Shown: one piece after another, positions 27,240 through 36,682 of the stretch
Numbering within the stretch: position 1 is the first letter of the stretch
Layout of the letters: every line of letters begins with the position of its first letter
DNA from: an uncultured OCS116 cluster bacterium
GTDB taxonomy: Bacteria > Pseudomonadota > Alphaproteobacteria > Rhizobiales > TMED25
Reading direction: 5' to 3'
Length of the DNA: 46,615 nt
Assembly (NCBI GenBank): GCA_902632055.1
Contig: CACPAS010000008.1
Coordinates: 1 to 46,615, forward strand
Position numbers and translations under genes: made by a program
Notes under the pieces: model-generated
Databases searched by the model: none
What the model saw: the letters and a program-made list of their open reading frames with translations, nothing else
What the model was told of the DNA's origin: nothing

Positions 27240-28826
27240 CTATTCTAGGGTAAACCCTTCATACGAATTATTCACTATCTTTTCGCATTTTTCGATATAT
27301 ACCGGTAATCCACCAACAAACGGATAAAAAACTCTTTTTTTACCAGTGACATTTGAGCCAAGATACCACGAGTCACAATAATAACGAAGCGTATCATGAG
27401 CGCATTTATCGTTATATTTCCCCCATTCAATTTCAGCGTCTCTATTCGCTTCAATGGAGTGATAAGACTTTGTCTTGATATATCTTATACAACCTGCTAT
27501 CCAGTCAACATGCTGCTCTATTGTAGGTATCATATTCGTCAGGACTGATGGGCTGCCAGGACCAGTTATTGTAAAGAAGTTTGGGAAACCGTTCGTGGCA
27601 AGTCCAAGATATGTTTCAGGCCCATTTATCCATTTATCTTTCAAGTTTATATTATTCTTGCCAATTATATTGATATTATTCAAAGCGCCAGTCATTGCGT
27701 CAAATCCTGTTGCTAATATTATCATATCTATGTCTATCTCTCCGATGCCTTCAATATCAATACCCTTTCTTTTGATCCAACTAATTGGGTTTTTCTTTAA
27801 ATTGATAAGCTCGACATTTCCTTTATTAAATGTATCATAGTAATTCGACTCAATAACAAGCCTTTTACATCCTACAATTGATCTTGGTTTAAGTTCTTCA
27901 GATATTTTTTTATTTTTAACAATCTCATCTATTTTATCTTCAATATATTTTGTGGCTGTTTTATTTGCATCGAGATTATGTGTTATGTCACTAAATGCTG
28001 CCAAAAATGCTAGCCCACCTGCAGCCCACCTTTTATCATATTCTTCTTTCAGCTCTTGTTTTGTGACTTCCAATGCAGATTTTTTATTGTATGTGGTCAG
28101 AAAACCACTTACGAGCTTCTTCGCGTCAGCCCTATTTTTCTTATAGTTTTTCTTAAACTCTTGCACAAAGTCCGGATCAAGACTTCTATTATGAGCAGGA
28201 ACTGAATAATTTGGCGTTCTTTGTAAAACATATAATTTTTTCGCAGATTTTGCGACTTCGGGTATTATTTGCATACCAGATGAACCCGTACCCAATACCG
28301 CGATAGTTTTTTTTGTAAAATCTATTTCTTTTTCAGGCCAAAGTGAGCTTTGATAGCACTCGCCCTCAAAATCCTCGATACCTGCGATTTTGGCATTTAG
28401 AGGTTGGCTAAGGCAGCCAGTTGCCATTATACAAAAGTTCGCATGAAATTTTTCTTCATTTTTACCGGAAATTTCCCATAATTCATTCTTATATATAATA
28501 TTCTTCACATCAAAATTTAATTTGATGTGCGCGTGTAATTGAAAGCGATCTGCTACATGGTTTAAGTAATTTAATATTTCGGGTTGCCGGGCATACTTTT
28601 CTGTCCATTCCCACTCTTGCTGTAGTTCTTCGGAGAATTGATATGAGTATTGCAGACTTTCAGTATCGCATCTGGCTCCAGGATATTTATTCCAATACCA
28701 TGTGCCTCCGATGGATGGGGCCCTTTCGAGGATATGAGCATCAAAGCCATAGCTGCGCAATTTATGAAGCATGTAAAGCCCGGCAAAACCCGCACCAATT
28801 ACAATGACATCATGAGTTGCATGCAT
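27240..28826 (-). CDS. Flavin-containing monooxygenase, Baeyer-Villiger type
   Basis: The 528-residue protein resembles type I Baeyer-Villiger monooxygenases (cyclohexanone/acetone monooxygenase group), FAD- and NADPH-dependent enzymes that turn ketones into esters. It has the FAD motif GAGFAG (11-16), the GGTWYWNKYPGARCDTES segment (40-57), and the NADPH motif LGTGSSGMQ (178-186). The BVMO fingerprint FxGxxxHxxxWP lies at 153-164 but the central His is Gln159 (FEGECYQSSLWP). The rest of the family landmarks, including ATGFDAMTGAL near the C-terminal third, are present. It is 11 bases downstream of formate dehydrogenase and nine upstream of the amidase. The Gln could alter Baeyer-Villiger chemistry. 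Confidence 0.88.
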   Translation of the reverse strand: MHATHDVIVIGAGFAGLYMLHKLRSYGFDAHILERAPSIGGTWYWNKYPGARCDTESLQYSYQFSEELQQEWEWTEKYARQPEILNYLNHVADRFQLHAHIKLNFDVKNIIYKNELWEISGKNEEKFHANFCIMATGCLSQPLNAKIAGIEDFEGECYQSSLWPEKEIDFTKKTIAVLGTGSSGMQIIPEVAKSAKKLYVLQRTPNYSVPAHNRSLDPDFVQEFKKNYKKNRADAKKLVSGFLTTYNKKSALEVTKQELKEEYDKRWAAGGLAFLAAFSDITHNLDANKTATKYIEDKIDEIVKNKKISEELKPRSIVGCKRLVIESNYYDTFNKGNVELINLKKNPISWIKRKGIDIEGIGEIDIDMIILATGFDAMTGALNNINIIGKNNINLKDKWINGPETYLGLATNGFPNFFTITGPGSPSVLTNMIPTIEQHVDWIAGCIRYIKTKSYHSIEANRDAEIEWGKYNDKCAHDTLRYYCDSWYLGSNVTGKKRVFYPFVGGLPVYIEKCEKIVNNSYEGFTLE

Positions 28827-28837
28827 ACTATTTACTT

Positions 28838-30037
28838 CTACATTTTTTTGTACTTAGCTGCTTCTTCGGATCCACTTGTAGCGCTTCCCTTACTATAAGA
28901 ATGAGCGCCTGTACCTGCAAGATTACCATCTTTAACAATTGTATATTCTTCTCTAATTGGATTTCCTTCAAAGAAGCATTCCAAAATTTCTCTGACACCT
29001 GCCGCATAGCGAGCTTGTGCCGATAGAGAGGTTCCTGAAGTATGCGGTGTCATACCATGATTTGGCATAGTTCTCCAGATATGATCATTCGGTGCTGGTT
29101 GAGGGAACCAAACATCTCCCGCATACCCACTTAGCTGTCCGGACTCAAGTGCTTTTGCAATTGCTTCACGATCGCAGATTTTTCCTCTCGCAGTATTGAC
29201 GATATATGCGCCTTTCTTCATTTTGTTAATCAGTACCTCATCGAAAAGATTTTCAGTTTCAGGATGGAGTGGACAATTAATCGTCACTACATCGCAAACC
29301 CCAACGAGTGACTCAACTGAATCATGAAATGTAAGATTTAACTCTTCTTCAACGCTATCTGGGAGTCTGTGTCTATCAAAATAATGTAGATGAACATCAA
29401 AAGGTTTCATTTTTCGAAGTGCATCGAGACCAATTCTACCAGCAGCCACAGTCCCGATATGCATCCCTTCAACATCATATGAACGTTGAACGGCATCTGC
29501 GATATTCCAACCGCCCTGATTAACAATTCTATGTTGATTGTGATAATCTCGGACTAGCGATAGGATCATCATAACAATGTGCTCTGCAACCGATCTCGAG
29601 TTACAATATGTAACTTCAACAACATCAATTCCATTGTCCATTGCAGCTTGTAAATCAACGTGATCAGAGCCAATGCCAGCTGTAATTGCCATTTTAAGAT
29701 TTTTTGCTTTGGCAATCCTTTCTTTTGTTAGGTAAAAAGGCCAGAATGGCTGTGAAATTACAACATCTGCATCAACCAGTTCTGTATCTGCAGTGCAGTT
29801 TTCCCCATCTTTATCGGATGTTACAACCAACTCATGGCCGTTTGACTCCAAGAATTTTCTTAAACCTAATTCCCCTGATACACAGCCTAATAGCTCGCCT
29901 GGAGTATAGTCAATATTTTTCGGTGTTGGCAGCTCTTGACCGTCAGGATATTTATTTAACTTCGGTAGTTCTGATAAAGGATAGTTTTTTGGCATTCCGC
30001 CTTTTGGATCATCGTACAATATGCATAAGACTTTCAT
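28838..30037 (-). CDS. fdh: NAD-dependent formate dehydrogenase (metal-free D-2-hydroxyacid dehydrogenase type)
   Basis: This soluble enzyme oxidises formate to CO2 with NAD+. The 399-residue protein matches the Pseudomonas sp. 101 type along its length, and key residues even keep the same numbers: Asn146 (TYCNSRSVAEH), the cofactor loop GTVAAGRIG (195-203), Asp221 (FDRHRLP, which selects NAD+ over NADP+), Arg284 (NTARGKICDR), Gln313 (WFPQPAP) and His332 (MTPHTSGT). The N-terminal extension typical of bacterial FDHs is present. It probably disposes of formate formed by the divergent CoA-transferase/lyase/Fhs gene group and supplies NADH. Confidence 0.96.
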   Translation of the reverse strand: MKVLCILYDDPKGGMPKNYPLSELPKLNKYPDGQELPTPKNIDYTPGELLGCVSGELGLRKFLESNGHELVVTSDKDGENCTADTELVDADVVISQPFWPFYLTKERIAKAKNLKMAITAGIGSDHVDLQAAMDNGIDVVEVTYCNSRSVAEHIVMMILSLVRDYHNQHRIVNQGGWNIADAVQRSYDVEGMHIGTVAAGRIGLDALRKMKPFDVHLHYFDRHRLPDSVEEELNLTFHDSVESLVGVCDVVTINCPLHPETENLFDEVLINKMKKGAYIVNTARGKICDREAIAKALESGQLSGYAGDVWFPQPAPNDHIWRTMPNHGMTPHTSGTSLSAQARYAAGVREILECFFEGNPIREEYTIVKDGNLAGTGAHSYSKGSATSGSEEAAKYKKM

Positions 30038-30114
30038 TTTCTAATTCCGCTGTTTTGATTATAAAATTAATACTTAATATCATCTTTGGATAGAACCATC
30101 AAATACAAAGTTTT

Positions 30115-30594
30115 TTAAAATAACTTAAAGTCTCTTTTCAGAATCACATGATTAATCAAATATGCCTGCAAAATAATTATTACACAGCCACTTATTAATG
30201 GTGATAATAAAAAATCAAAAGAATAACCACCAAGTATTATCAATATTGGATTACCACCTGCGGGAGGGTGCGTAGAATTAAATAATATCATGAAGAAGAT
30301 ACCCAGCCCTACAGCTATTGGGATAACAACTGTGATACTAATTGAAAGGTAGCTTACAAGAATTGAGTGACATATCAATCCAGCAATTGAGGTAATAATA
30401 TGGCCAAAAAATACATTCCGACCTTTTGCAAATGGGCTCTCGGGGTAACCCAGAATTAATACCATTGACGATCCGAATGAGGCAACAAGAAATAGGCCAT
30501 AGTCAGTTTCGTAAGATAGATAAGTTAAAGTGCCAATTATAAATATAGAAAAAAACCCAGCAATTACTGATTTTTTAAGAGTATCCAAATGCAT
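30115..30594 (-). CDS. HPP family integral membrane protein
   Basis: The 159-residue protein has about four to five hydrophobic segments (residues about 8-27, 30-48, 64-82, 85-104, 120-150). It contains the name-giving motif THPPAGGNPI at about residues 108-117, together with FGSSMVLILGYPESPFAKGRN and a following GHIITS, all typical of the HPP family. Plant HPP proteins move nitrite across the chloroplast envelope; bacterial members are uncharacterised. It is 77 bases upstream of formate dehydrogenase on the same strand, so carriage of a small anion such as formate or nitrite is a reasonable but untested idea. Confidence 0.85.
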   Translation of the reverse strand: MHLDTLKKSVIAGFFSIFIIGTLTYLSYETDYGLFLVASFGSSMVLILGYPESPFAKGRNVFFGHIITSIAGLICHSILVSYLSISITVVIPIAVGLGIFFMILFNSTHPPAGGNPILIILGGYSFDFLLSPLISGCVIIILQAYLINHVILKRDFKLF

Positions 30595-30691
30595 TAAATT
30601 AGTGCCATAATAATTTTTTTTTGTTATAAGTCATATTAGTTGCATTTATAATTTATTCAAAGATTAAAAAAATCGTTTTAGGGGGTGAAAG
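30595..30691. promoter_or_regulatory. Divergent promoter region of the C1/formyl gene groups
   Basis: These 97 bases separate the leftward HPP/formate dehydrogenase group from the rightward NIPSNAP/lyase group and must hold both start regions. A TATAAT occurs at 30647-30652 on the plus strand, about 40 bases before the NIPSNAP start. No clear -35 is seen. A strong ribosome-binding site (GGGGGTG) lies just upstream of 30692. Confidence 0.4.
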
Positions 30692-31006
30692 ATGATATTT
30701 GATCACAGAACGTACACTATACAGCCTGGTAAAACCAATGAATATGTAAAAATATTTGAAGAATTTGCATATCCAGTTGCACAGAAACATGGTCTAAAAC
30801 TTGTGGCCTACTTTGTCAGTAAAGTTGGAACATTAAATCAGGTTGTGCATATATGGAGTTACAAGGACATGATGGAGTTTGAGACCCTGAGAGACGAGCG
30901 CGATGCTGACCCAGATTGGACACGCTACAGACAAAAAATAGCAGGTATGATTGTAGCCCAAGAAGATAAGATAATGGTTGGATCAAATTTTTCACCAATC
31001 AAATGA
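30692..31006 (+). CDS. NIPSNAP family protein
   Basis: The 104-residue protein is a single NIPSNAP domain, a ferredoxin-like dimeric alpha/beta fold. Typical features are the start FDHRTYTIQPGKTNEYVKIFEE, the central segment VGTLNQVVHIWSYKDMMEFE and the RDERDADPDWTRY helix. The biochemical role is unknown; bacterial copies often lie in gene clusters for acyl-CoA or small-acid catabolism. The ATG is preceded by an unusually strong ribosome-binding site, GGGGGTG, about five bases away. It is the first gene of the rightward group, 32 bases before the ThDP enzyme. Confidence 0.88.
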   Translation: MIFDHRTYTIQPGKTNEYVKIFEEFAYPVAQKHGLKLVAYFVSKVGTLNQVVHIWSYKDMMEFETLRDERDADPDWTRYRQKIAGMIVAQEDKIMVGSNFSPIK

Positions 31007-31038
31007 GATAATTAAGATTGGTACAAGAGGATACGGTT

Positions 31039-32766
31039 ATGGTTACAACTACAGAAGATATTTTAAAGAAGCGATCCGAGAATGAAGGAATGATTTCGGG
31101 TGGCCATCTTGTTGCGAAGGCGTTAAAAGGTGAAGGTGTTGACGCAATATTCACACTTTGCGGAGGTCATATAATTGATATATATGATGGTTGTATTGAA
31201 GAGGGTATTAAAATATTTGACTTTCGGCACGAGCAAACTGCCGCTCATGCTGCTGATGGATATGCCAGACAAACAGGGAAGCTAGGCTGTCTGGTAACAA
31301 CTGCTGGACCTGGATTTACCAATGCAATTACAGGTATTGCTACGGCCTTCAGATCTGAGAGCCCTGTGCTTCATATTGGAGGCCAAAGCGCATTATCTCA
31401 GTGGAAAATGGGTGGACTACAAGAACTACCGCACATGGAGATACTAAAACCAATCACGAAATTTGCATCTACAGTTATGTCAACAGAACGAGTTGCTGAT
31501 ATGGTTACAATGGCAGCTAGAGAGTGCTTCAATGGAGCATGTGGTCCTTCTTACCTTGAAATACCACGAGATGTGCTAGACAGAGAAGTCCCTATAGAAA
31601 CAGTAAAGATCCCGAAAAAAGATAAATATAGAGCCTCGGTAAAATCACAAGCGGACCCTTCATCAGTTAGCGGCGTAGTTGAGATTTTAAGAAAATCAGA
31701 GAGACCTGCAATCCTTTTTGGACAACAGGTTTGGCAAAGTAGGAGTCACATTGAAGCGAATAAATTTATAGAAAATTTAAAAATACCTGCATACACAAAT
31801 GGTGCAAGCCGAGGAATGATCAGTGGAAGTAGTAGATACTCATTTGATAGGACTAGGGGGGATGCATTCAAGGAAGCGGATGTTATAATAATCGTTGGGA
31901 CTCCATTTGATTTCAGAATGGGTTATGGGTCAAGAATATCGCCGGATACGAAGATAATCCAAATAGATCAAGATTATTCAAATGTAGGAAAAAATAGAGA
32001 TATTGACTTCGGACTTGTGGGCCATCCAGGTTCTATTCTATCACAAATTATAGACTCCATGCCACAAGCTTACGACTTAGAAATTGATGAAAGCAGGGTT
32101 AAATGGATAGAATTTCTATCTGGTAAGGAGGATGAAAAGTATAAGAAGCTCTTACCAACATTCAAATCCGAAAGTACACCAATTCATCCATATAGAGTTG
32201 CTTATGAAATAAATGAGTTTCTTGATGATGATACAATTTTTATTGGCGATGGCGGCGATGTTGTTACTATATCAGCGCAAGCAGTAAGACCAAAAAACCC
32301 CGGCCAATGGATGGATCCAGGTGCACTTGGTAGTCTTGGTGTTGGAACAGGTTTCGCATTTGCTGCAAAACTTGCAAATCCTCAAAAGGAGGTACTCTGC
32401 TATTATGGAGATGGTTCTTTTGGGATGACGGCCTTTGACATTGAAACTGCTGATAGATTTGGTATGCCATTTATCGCTGTAATTGGAAATAATTCAGCAA
32501 TGAATCAAATTAGATATGGGCAACTAGCAAAGTATGGTCAGCAAAAAGGCAATATTGCTAATAAACTTGGTGATATGAAGTTCTCAGATTTTCCAAAAAT
32601 GTGGGGGGCACATGGTATTGAAGTTCGTGAACCAAATGAAATTAGTTCTGCCCTCAATAAAGCGAGAGAACTTATAAGCAAAACCAAGAAATCTGTTGTC
32701 ATCAATGTATGGGTTGATCCGAATGAGTATGCGCCAGGTACAAAAGCACAGACAATGTATAAATAG
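31039..32766 (+). CDS. ThDP-dependent 2-hydroxyacyl-CoA lyase-like enzyme (acetolactate synthase superfamily)
   Basis: The 575-residue protein has the three-domain ThDP layout of acetolactate synthase, oxalyl-CoA decarboxylase and 2-hydroxyacyl-CoA lyase. The activating Glu65 is in [32 protein letters not shown] follows, and the ThDP/Mg motif runs from [19 protein letters not shown] to the Asn pair at about 457-485. The C-terminus ends [21 protein letters not shown] (last 21 residues, of which [11 protein letters not shown] is most distinctive), recalling bacterial 2-hydroxyacyl-CoA lyases. It lacks the GDSAFGFSGME/NNGGIY form of classical oxalyl-CoA decarboxylase. ATG 31039 is chosen because AGAGG lies eight bases upstream. 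Its partner Frc is the next gene. Likely reaction: 2-hydroxyacyl-CoA to aldehyde or ketone plus formyl-CoA, or the reverse. Confidence 0.75.
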   Translation: MVTTTEDILKKRSENEGMISGGHLVAKALKGEGVDAIFTLCGGHIIDIYDGCIEEGIKIFDFRHEQTAAHAADGYARQTGKLGCLVTTAGPGFTNAITGIATAFRSESPVLHIGGQSALSQWKMGGLQELPHMEILKPITKFASTVMSTERVADMVTMAARECFNGACGPSYLEIPRDVLDREVPIETVKIPKKDKYRASVKSQADPSSVSGVVEILRKSERPAILFGQQVWQSRSHIEANKFIENLKIPAYTNGASRGMISGSSRYSFDRTRGDAFKEADVIIIVGTPFDFRMGYGSRISPDTKIIQIDQDYSNVGKNRDIDFGLVGHPGSILSQIIDSMPQAYDLEIDESRVKWIEFLSGKEDEKYKKLLPTFKSESTPIHPYRVAYEINEFLDDDTIFIGDGGDVVTISAQAVRPKNPGQWMDPGALGSLGVGTGFAFAAKLANPQKEVLCYYGDGSFGMTAFDIETADRFGMPFIAVIGNNSAMNQIRYGQLAKYGQQKGNIANKLGDMKFSDFPKMWGAHGIEVREPNEISSALNKARELISKTKKSVVINVWVDPNEYAPGTKAQTMYK

Positions 32767-32777
32767 GAAACATCAAT

Positions 32778-34028
32778 ATGGAAGCATTAAAAGGCATAAC
32801 AATACTCGATTTCACACATGTACAATCAGGTCCAACGTGCACGCAACTTCTTGCTTGGTTTGGTGCTAACGTAATTAAGATTGAACGACCGGGTGGAGGC
32901 GATATTACCCGCTCGCAGTTGCGTGATAAAGACGGTGTAGACTCATTGTATTTTACAATGCTTAATCATAATAAAAAATCTATCACTCTAAATGTCAAAG
33001 ACGATAAGGGTAAAAAAATATTAGATGATTTAATATTGAAATGTGATGTATTCGTTGAGAATTTTGCTCCCGGTACATTAGATCGAATGGGTTATGGTTG
33101 GGAATATATACACAAATTAAATCCAAGAATTATTCTTGCTTCTGTAAAGGGATTTGGACCTGGGCCATACGAAGATTGCAAGGTCTATGAAAATATTGCT
33201 CAATGCGCCGGGGGAGCTGCATCAACTACTGGTTTTCTGGGTGGTCCGCCTCTTGTTACAGGTGCTCAAATAGGTGATTCTGGAACAGGTTTACACCTCG
33301 CATTGGGAATTGTAACGGCTCTTTTTCATCGAGAAAGATCAGGTCTTGGTCAGAAGGTTGATGTCGCGATGCAAGATGGGGTTGTAAATCTATGTCGCGT
33401 AAAATTAAGAGATTATCAGAGGTTATCTAATGGTCCACTGTCTGAATATAGCCAATTCGGTCAAGGGATACCATTTACTGGTACGACGCCACGCGCAGGA
33501 AACGACTCTGGAGGTGGGCAGCCTGGTTGGATTCTCAAATGCAAGGGTTGGGAGAACGATCCGGACTCTTATGTATACTTCATCACACAAGCACCTGTTT
33601 GGGACAAAATTTGCAATGTTATTGGGAAAGAAGATTGGGTCAATGATCCAGGATACTCTACTCCGAAAGCGAGGTTGGATAAATTATCACACATATTTGA
33701 TACGATAGAAGAGTGGACAATGACAAAGACAAAATTTGAGGTCGTGTCCATTTGTGACCCACTTGGCATTCCGTGTGGACCAATATTATCAATGAAAGAG
33801 ATAGCTCATGACGAATCTTTGAGGCGGAGTGGAACTGTTGTTGAAGTTGATCACCCTGAAAGAGGTAAATATATAACTGTTGGCTGTCCTATTAAATTGT
33901 CAAACTCTAAACCGGATATACAAAGGTCACCCTTGTTAGGTGAGCATAATGAAGAAATTTTGAGAAATTTTCTTAATTATAGCGATGAAGAACTAGATGA
34001 AATTAATAATACTGAAGCGATGAAGTAG
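32778..34028 (+). CDS. frc: Formyl-CoA:oxalate-type CoA-transferase (class III, CaiB/BaiF)
   Basis: Class III CoA-transferases move CoA between carboxylic acids through an aspartyl-CoA intermediate. The 416-residue protein follows Oxalobacter formyl-CoA transferase very closely: [16 protein letters not shown] at the start, [53 protein letters not shown], the catalytic Asp167 in GDSGTGLHL, and the glycine loop [14 protein letters not shown] near residues 245-258. The family loop usually has four glycines before Gln; here it is Ser plus three. Formyl-CoA as donor is therefore likely; the acceptor may be oxalate or another 2-oxo or 2-hydroxy acid. It sits 11 bases after the lyase gene with AGGAAA before the ATG. 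Confidence 0.9.
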   Translation: MEALKGITILDFTHVQSGPTCTQLLAWFGANVIKIERPGGGDITRSQLRDKDGVDSLYFTMLNHNKKSITLNVKDDKGKKILDDLILKCDVFVENFAPGTLDRMGYGWEYIHKLNPRIILASVKGFGPGPYEDCKVYENIAQCAGGAASTTGFLGGPPLVTGAQIGDSGTGLHLALGIVTALFHRERSGLGQKVDVAMQDGVVNLCRVKLRDYQRLSNGPLSEYSQFGQGIPFTGTTPRAGNDSGGGQPGWILKCKGWENDPDSYVYFITQAPVWDKICNVIGKEDWVNDPGYSTPKARLDKLSHIFDTIEEWTMTKTKFEVVSICDPLGIPCGPILSMKEIAHDESLRRSGTVVEVDHPERGKYITVGCPIKLSNSKPDIQRSPLLGEHNEEILRNFLNYSDEELDEINNTEAMK

Positions 34029-34037
34029 AGTTTTATA

Positions 34038-34955
34038 ATGCGAATTGTAGTACATGGGCAGCAGGCATTCGGCAGTGCAGTATTGGAGCGACTAATATCA
34101 AATAAAGAGGATATTGTGTCGGTATGTGCCGCACCTAATAAAAAAAATGGATATATAGATCCGTTAGTTGAAACAGCAAACGCATACAATATTCCAGTTC
34201 ATCAACCAACAAGTTGGAAGACAGATGAAGCATATCAGCTAATGGAGTCTTTTGATGCAGATTTATGCGTCATGGCGTATGTAACCCTGATCGTTCCTAG
34301 CGCGATTTTAAATATACCTCGTATGGGATCTATTCAATATCACCCATCGCTACTTCCAATGCACCGAGGTCCCTCTTCAATAAATTGGCCAATATCTATT
34401 GGATCAAAAAAAACAGGGATAACCATATTTTGGCCTGATGATGGTCTCGATACGGGACCTATATTATTACAAAAAGAATGTATCATCGATGAAAATGAAA
34501 CCTTAGGTGGTCTGTATTTTAATAAATTATTTCCTATGGGTGTTCAGGCTCTAGAGGAGTCAATTCAATTAATTAAAGATGGTCATGCACCTAAGATTAA
34601 TCAAAATCTTGATGATGGGTCATATGAAGGCTGGTTTGGTAAAGAGCAATCAAAAATTGACTGGTCAAATCACGCAAATGAAATTCATGCTCTTATTCGA
34701 GCGAGTGATCCTCAGCCTGGTGCTTGGACTATTCATAATGGTAACGAAATAATGTTGTACGATGTAAAAATAATTAATGACCTTCAAAATATACCAGGTA
34801 GTATCTGTGATATTAATGAAGAAGATGGAATACAAATAAGCACAGGTCATGGTACAGTATCTATTCAGAAATTTCGATATAATGGGAAAAAGATGAGCGC
34901 AATGGAATACGCAAAAATGAGTGAGATGACTGTCGGCGATATTTTAGGAAATTAA
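34038..34955 (+). CDS. Stand-alone 10-formyltetrahydrofolate hydrolase/formyltransferase-like protein
   Basis: The 305-residue protein resembles the N-terminal hydrolase domain of 10-formyl-THF dehydrogenase (ALDH1L1) more than Met-tRNA formyltransferase. Shared landmarks are YHPSLLPMHRGPSSINW with catalytic His102, FWPDDGLDTGPILLQKE with catalytic Asp138, and YEGWFGKEQSKIDW near residues 210-223; the length equals that domain plus its C-terminal barrel. There is no aldehyde dehydrogenase part. It could release formate from 10-formyl-THF, or transfer a formyl group between THF and another acceptor such as CoA. It lies nine bases after frc and 33 before fhs, so a simple hydrolase would oppose its own operon partner. 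Confidence 0.85.
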   Translation: MRIVVHGQQAFGSAVLERLISNKEDIVSVCAAPNKKNGYIDPLVETANAYNIPVHQPTSWKTDEAYQLMESFDADLCVMAYVTLIVPSAILNIPRMGSIQYHPSLLPMHRGPSSINWPISIGSKKTGITIFWPDDGLDTGPILLQKECIIDENETLGGLYFNKLFPMGVQALEESIQLIKDGHAPKINQNLDDGSYEGWFGKEQSKIDWSNHANEIHALIRASDPQPGAWTIHNGNEIMLYDVKIINDLQNIPGSICDINEEDGIQISTGHGTVSIQKFRYNGKKMSAMEYAKMSEMTVGDILGN

Positions 34956-34988
34956 AAATAAATATAAATTAAAAAAGAGATTACGAGA

Positions 34989-36665
34989 ATGACAACAGAT
35001 ATAGAAATTGCAAGAGCTGCCAAACCACAAAACATTAATAAGATAGCAGAAAAGCTTGGATTAGGTGAAAACGACATCCAAACATATGGCGGGCTAAAGG
35101 CAAAAGTCTCATTTGACTTCATTAATAACTTAAAAAGCAAGAAAAATGGGAAACTTATTCTTGTCACTGCCATTACGCCAACACCGGCTGGTGAAGGTAA
35201 AACAACAACGACTGTCGGGCTCGGTGATGGCCTTAATAAACTTGGAAAAAAAGCAACAATTTGTATTCGCGAACCATCCTTGGGGCCATGCTTTGGAATG
35301 AAAGGTGGTGCGGCGGGCGGAGGCTATTCGCAAGTTATTCCTATGGAAGATATAAATCTCCACTTCACAGGAGACTTTCATGCTATTGGAATTGCACATA
35401 ATCTTCTCTGCGCAATGGTTGATAACCATATTTACTGGGGTAATGCACTTAACATTGACACACGTAGAATAGCAATCCGTAGAGTGCTTGATATGAATGA
35501 GAGGTCGCTCCGAGAAATAGTTTCCTCGCTTGGGGGTGTTTCAAATGGCTACCCGAGATCCGATGGTTTTGACATTACAGTTGCTTCAGAGGTAATGGCA
35601 ATATTTTGTCTGTCCAGCAGCTTAGAAGAGCTAACAGAAAAACTTGGTAAGATCGTAGTCGCGTATACAAGGGACAAGGAGCCAATAACAGCCGAGCAAA
35701 TTGGTGCAAATAAAGCAATGGCTGTTTTATTAAAAGATGCTCTAATGCCAAACCTAGTTCAGACCTTAGAAAATAATCCAGCATTTGTACATGGAGGCCC
35801 CTTTGCAAATATAGCACATGGATGCAATTCAATCATATCAACAAACTTAGCACTGAAATTATCTGATTTTGTAATTACTGAAGCTGGCTTTGGTGCAGAC
35901 TTAGGAGCTGAAAAGTTTTTTGATATAAAATGCCGCTATCTCACTGAGAAACCATCCGTTGCAGTTGTAGTTGCGACAGTGAGAGCTCTTAAAATGCATG
36001 GCGGGGTAAAGGTTGATCAATTAAAAGAAGAGAATATTGGTGCCGTCTTGACCGGTTCTGCTAACTTAATAAGACATTTGGAGAATATATCAAAATTTGG
36101 TGTGCCGACTGTCGTGTGCATAAATAGATTCATAAATGATACTGACAGTGAGATAGGCGCAATAATCGAAGCAATAGATAAGAGTGGAATTAATAGTAAA
36201 GTGATATTATCTAACCACTGGGCTGAGGGTGGCAATGGTATTACAAATCTTGCGAGTGAAGTCATAAATATATGTGAGAATATTGACTTAGATTTTATGC
36301 ATTTATATGAATTAGATGATGGAATTGAGCTTAAAATAAATAAAATTGCACGGGAAATATATCGCGCAAAAGACGTTGTCTTGAGCAAAAAAGTTAAAAC
36401 TCAAATTAATGATTTAGAAAAGAACGGTTTTAGCGATCTTCCGATTTGTATGGCAAAGACGCAGTATTCATTCTCAACAGATCCAACTTTAAAAAATGCT
36501 CCCATAGATCATGATATTGAAATAAGAGAGCTCAGGTTGTCAGCTGGCGCAGGTTTTATCGTTGCTATAGCTGGCGATATCATGACAATGCCTGGATTGC
36601 CGAGAAAGCCATCTGCAGAAAATATTTATTTAGACGAAGATGGCAATATTGAAGGCTTATTCTAG
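34989..36665 (+). CDS. fhs: Formate-tetrahydrofolate ligase
   Basis: Fhs makes 10-formyl-THF from formate, THF and ATP, bringing formate into folate one-carbon metabolism. The 558-residue protein has the P-loop [18 protein letters not shown] at about residues 64-81, [29 protein letters not shown] with the following [39 protein letters not shown], and the C-terminal [21 protein letters not shown]. All match a functional enzyme. It follows the formyltransferase-like gene and precedes the ketopantoate-reductase-like gene by 17 bases. With the NAD-formate dehydrogenase across the divergent promoter, the locus offers both assimilation and oxidation of formate. Confidence 0.97.
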   Translation: MTTDIEIARAAKPQNINKIAEKLGLGENDIQTYGGLKAKVSFDFINNLKSKKNGKLILVTAITPTPAGEGKTTTTVGLGDGLNKLGKKATICIREPSLGPCFGMKGGAAGGGYSQVIPMEDINLHFTGDFHAIGIAHNLLCAMVDNHIYWGNALNIDTRRIAIRRVLDMNERSLREIVSSLGGVSNGYPRSDGFDITVASEVMAIFCLSSSLEELTEKLGKIVVAYTRDKEPITAEQIGANKAMAVLLKDALMPNLVQTLENNPAFVHGGPFANIAHGCNSIISTNLALKLSDFVITEAGFGADLGAEKFFDIKCRYLTEKPSVAVVVATVRALKMHGGVKVDQLKEENIGAVLTGSANLIRHLENISKFGVPTVVCINRFINDTDSEIGAIIEAIDKSGINSKVILSNHWAEGGNGITNLASEVINICENIDLDFMHLYELDDGIELKINKIAREIYRAKDVVLSKKVKTQINDLEKNGFSDLPICMAKTQYSFSTDPTLKNAPIDHDIEIRELRLSAGAGFIVAIAGDIMTMPGLPRKPSAENIYLDEDGNIEGLF

Positions 36666-36682
36666 ATAATAGGACAGATAAT

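Noticed and set aside
31039-32766. Naming the ThDP enzyme acetolactate synthase or oxalyl-CoA decarboxylase
   Set aside because: It shares the superfamily fold with both, but the adjacent gene is frc rather than a small regulatory ilvH subunit, and the active-site motif differs from classical Oxc. A lyase-like call with moderate confidence is safer.
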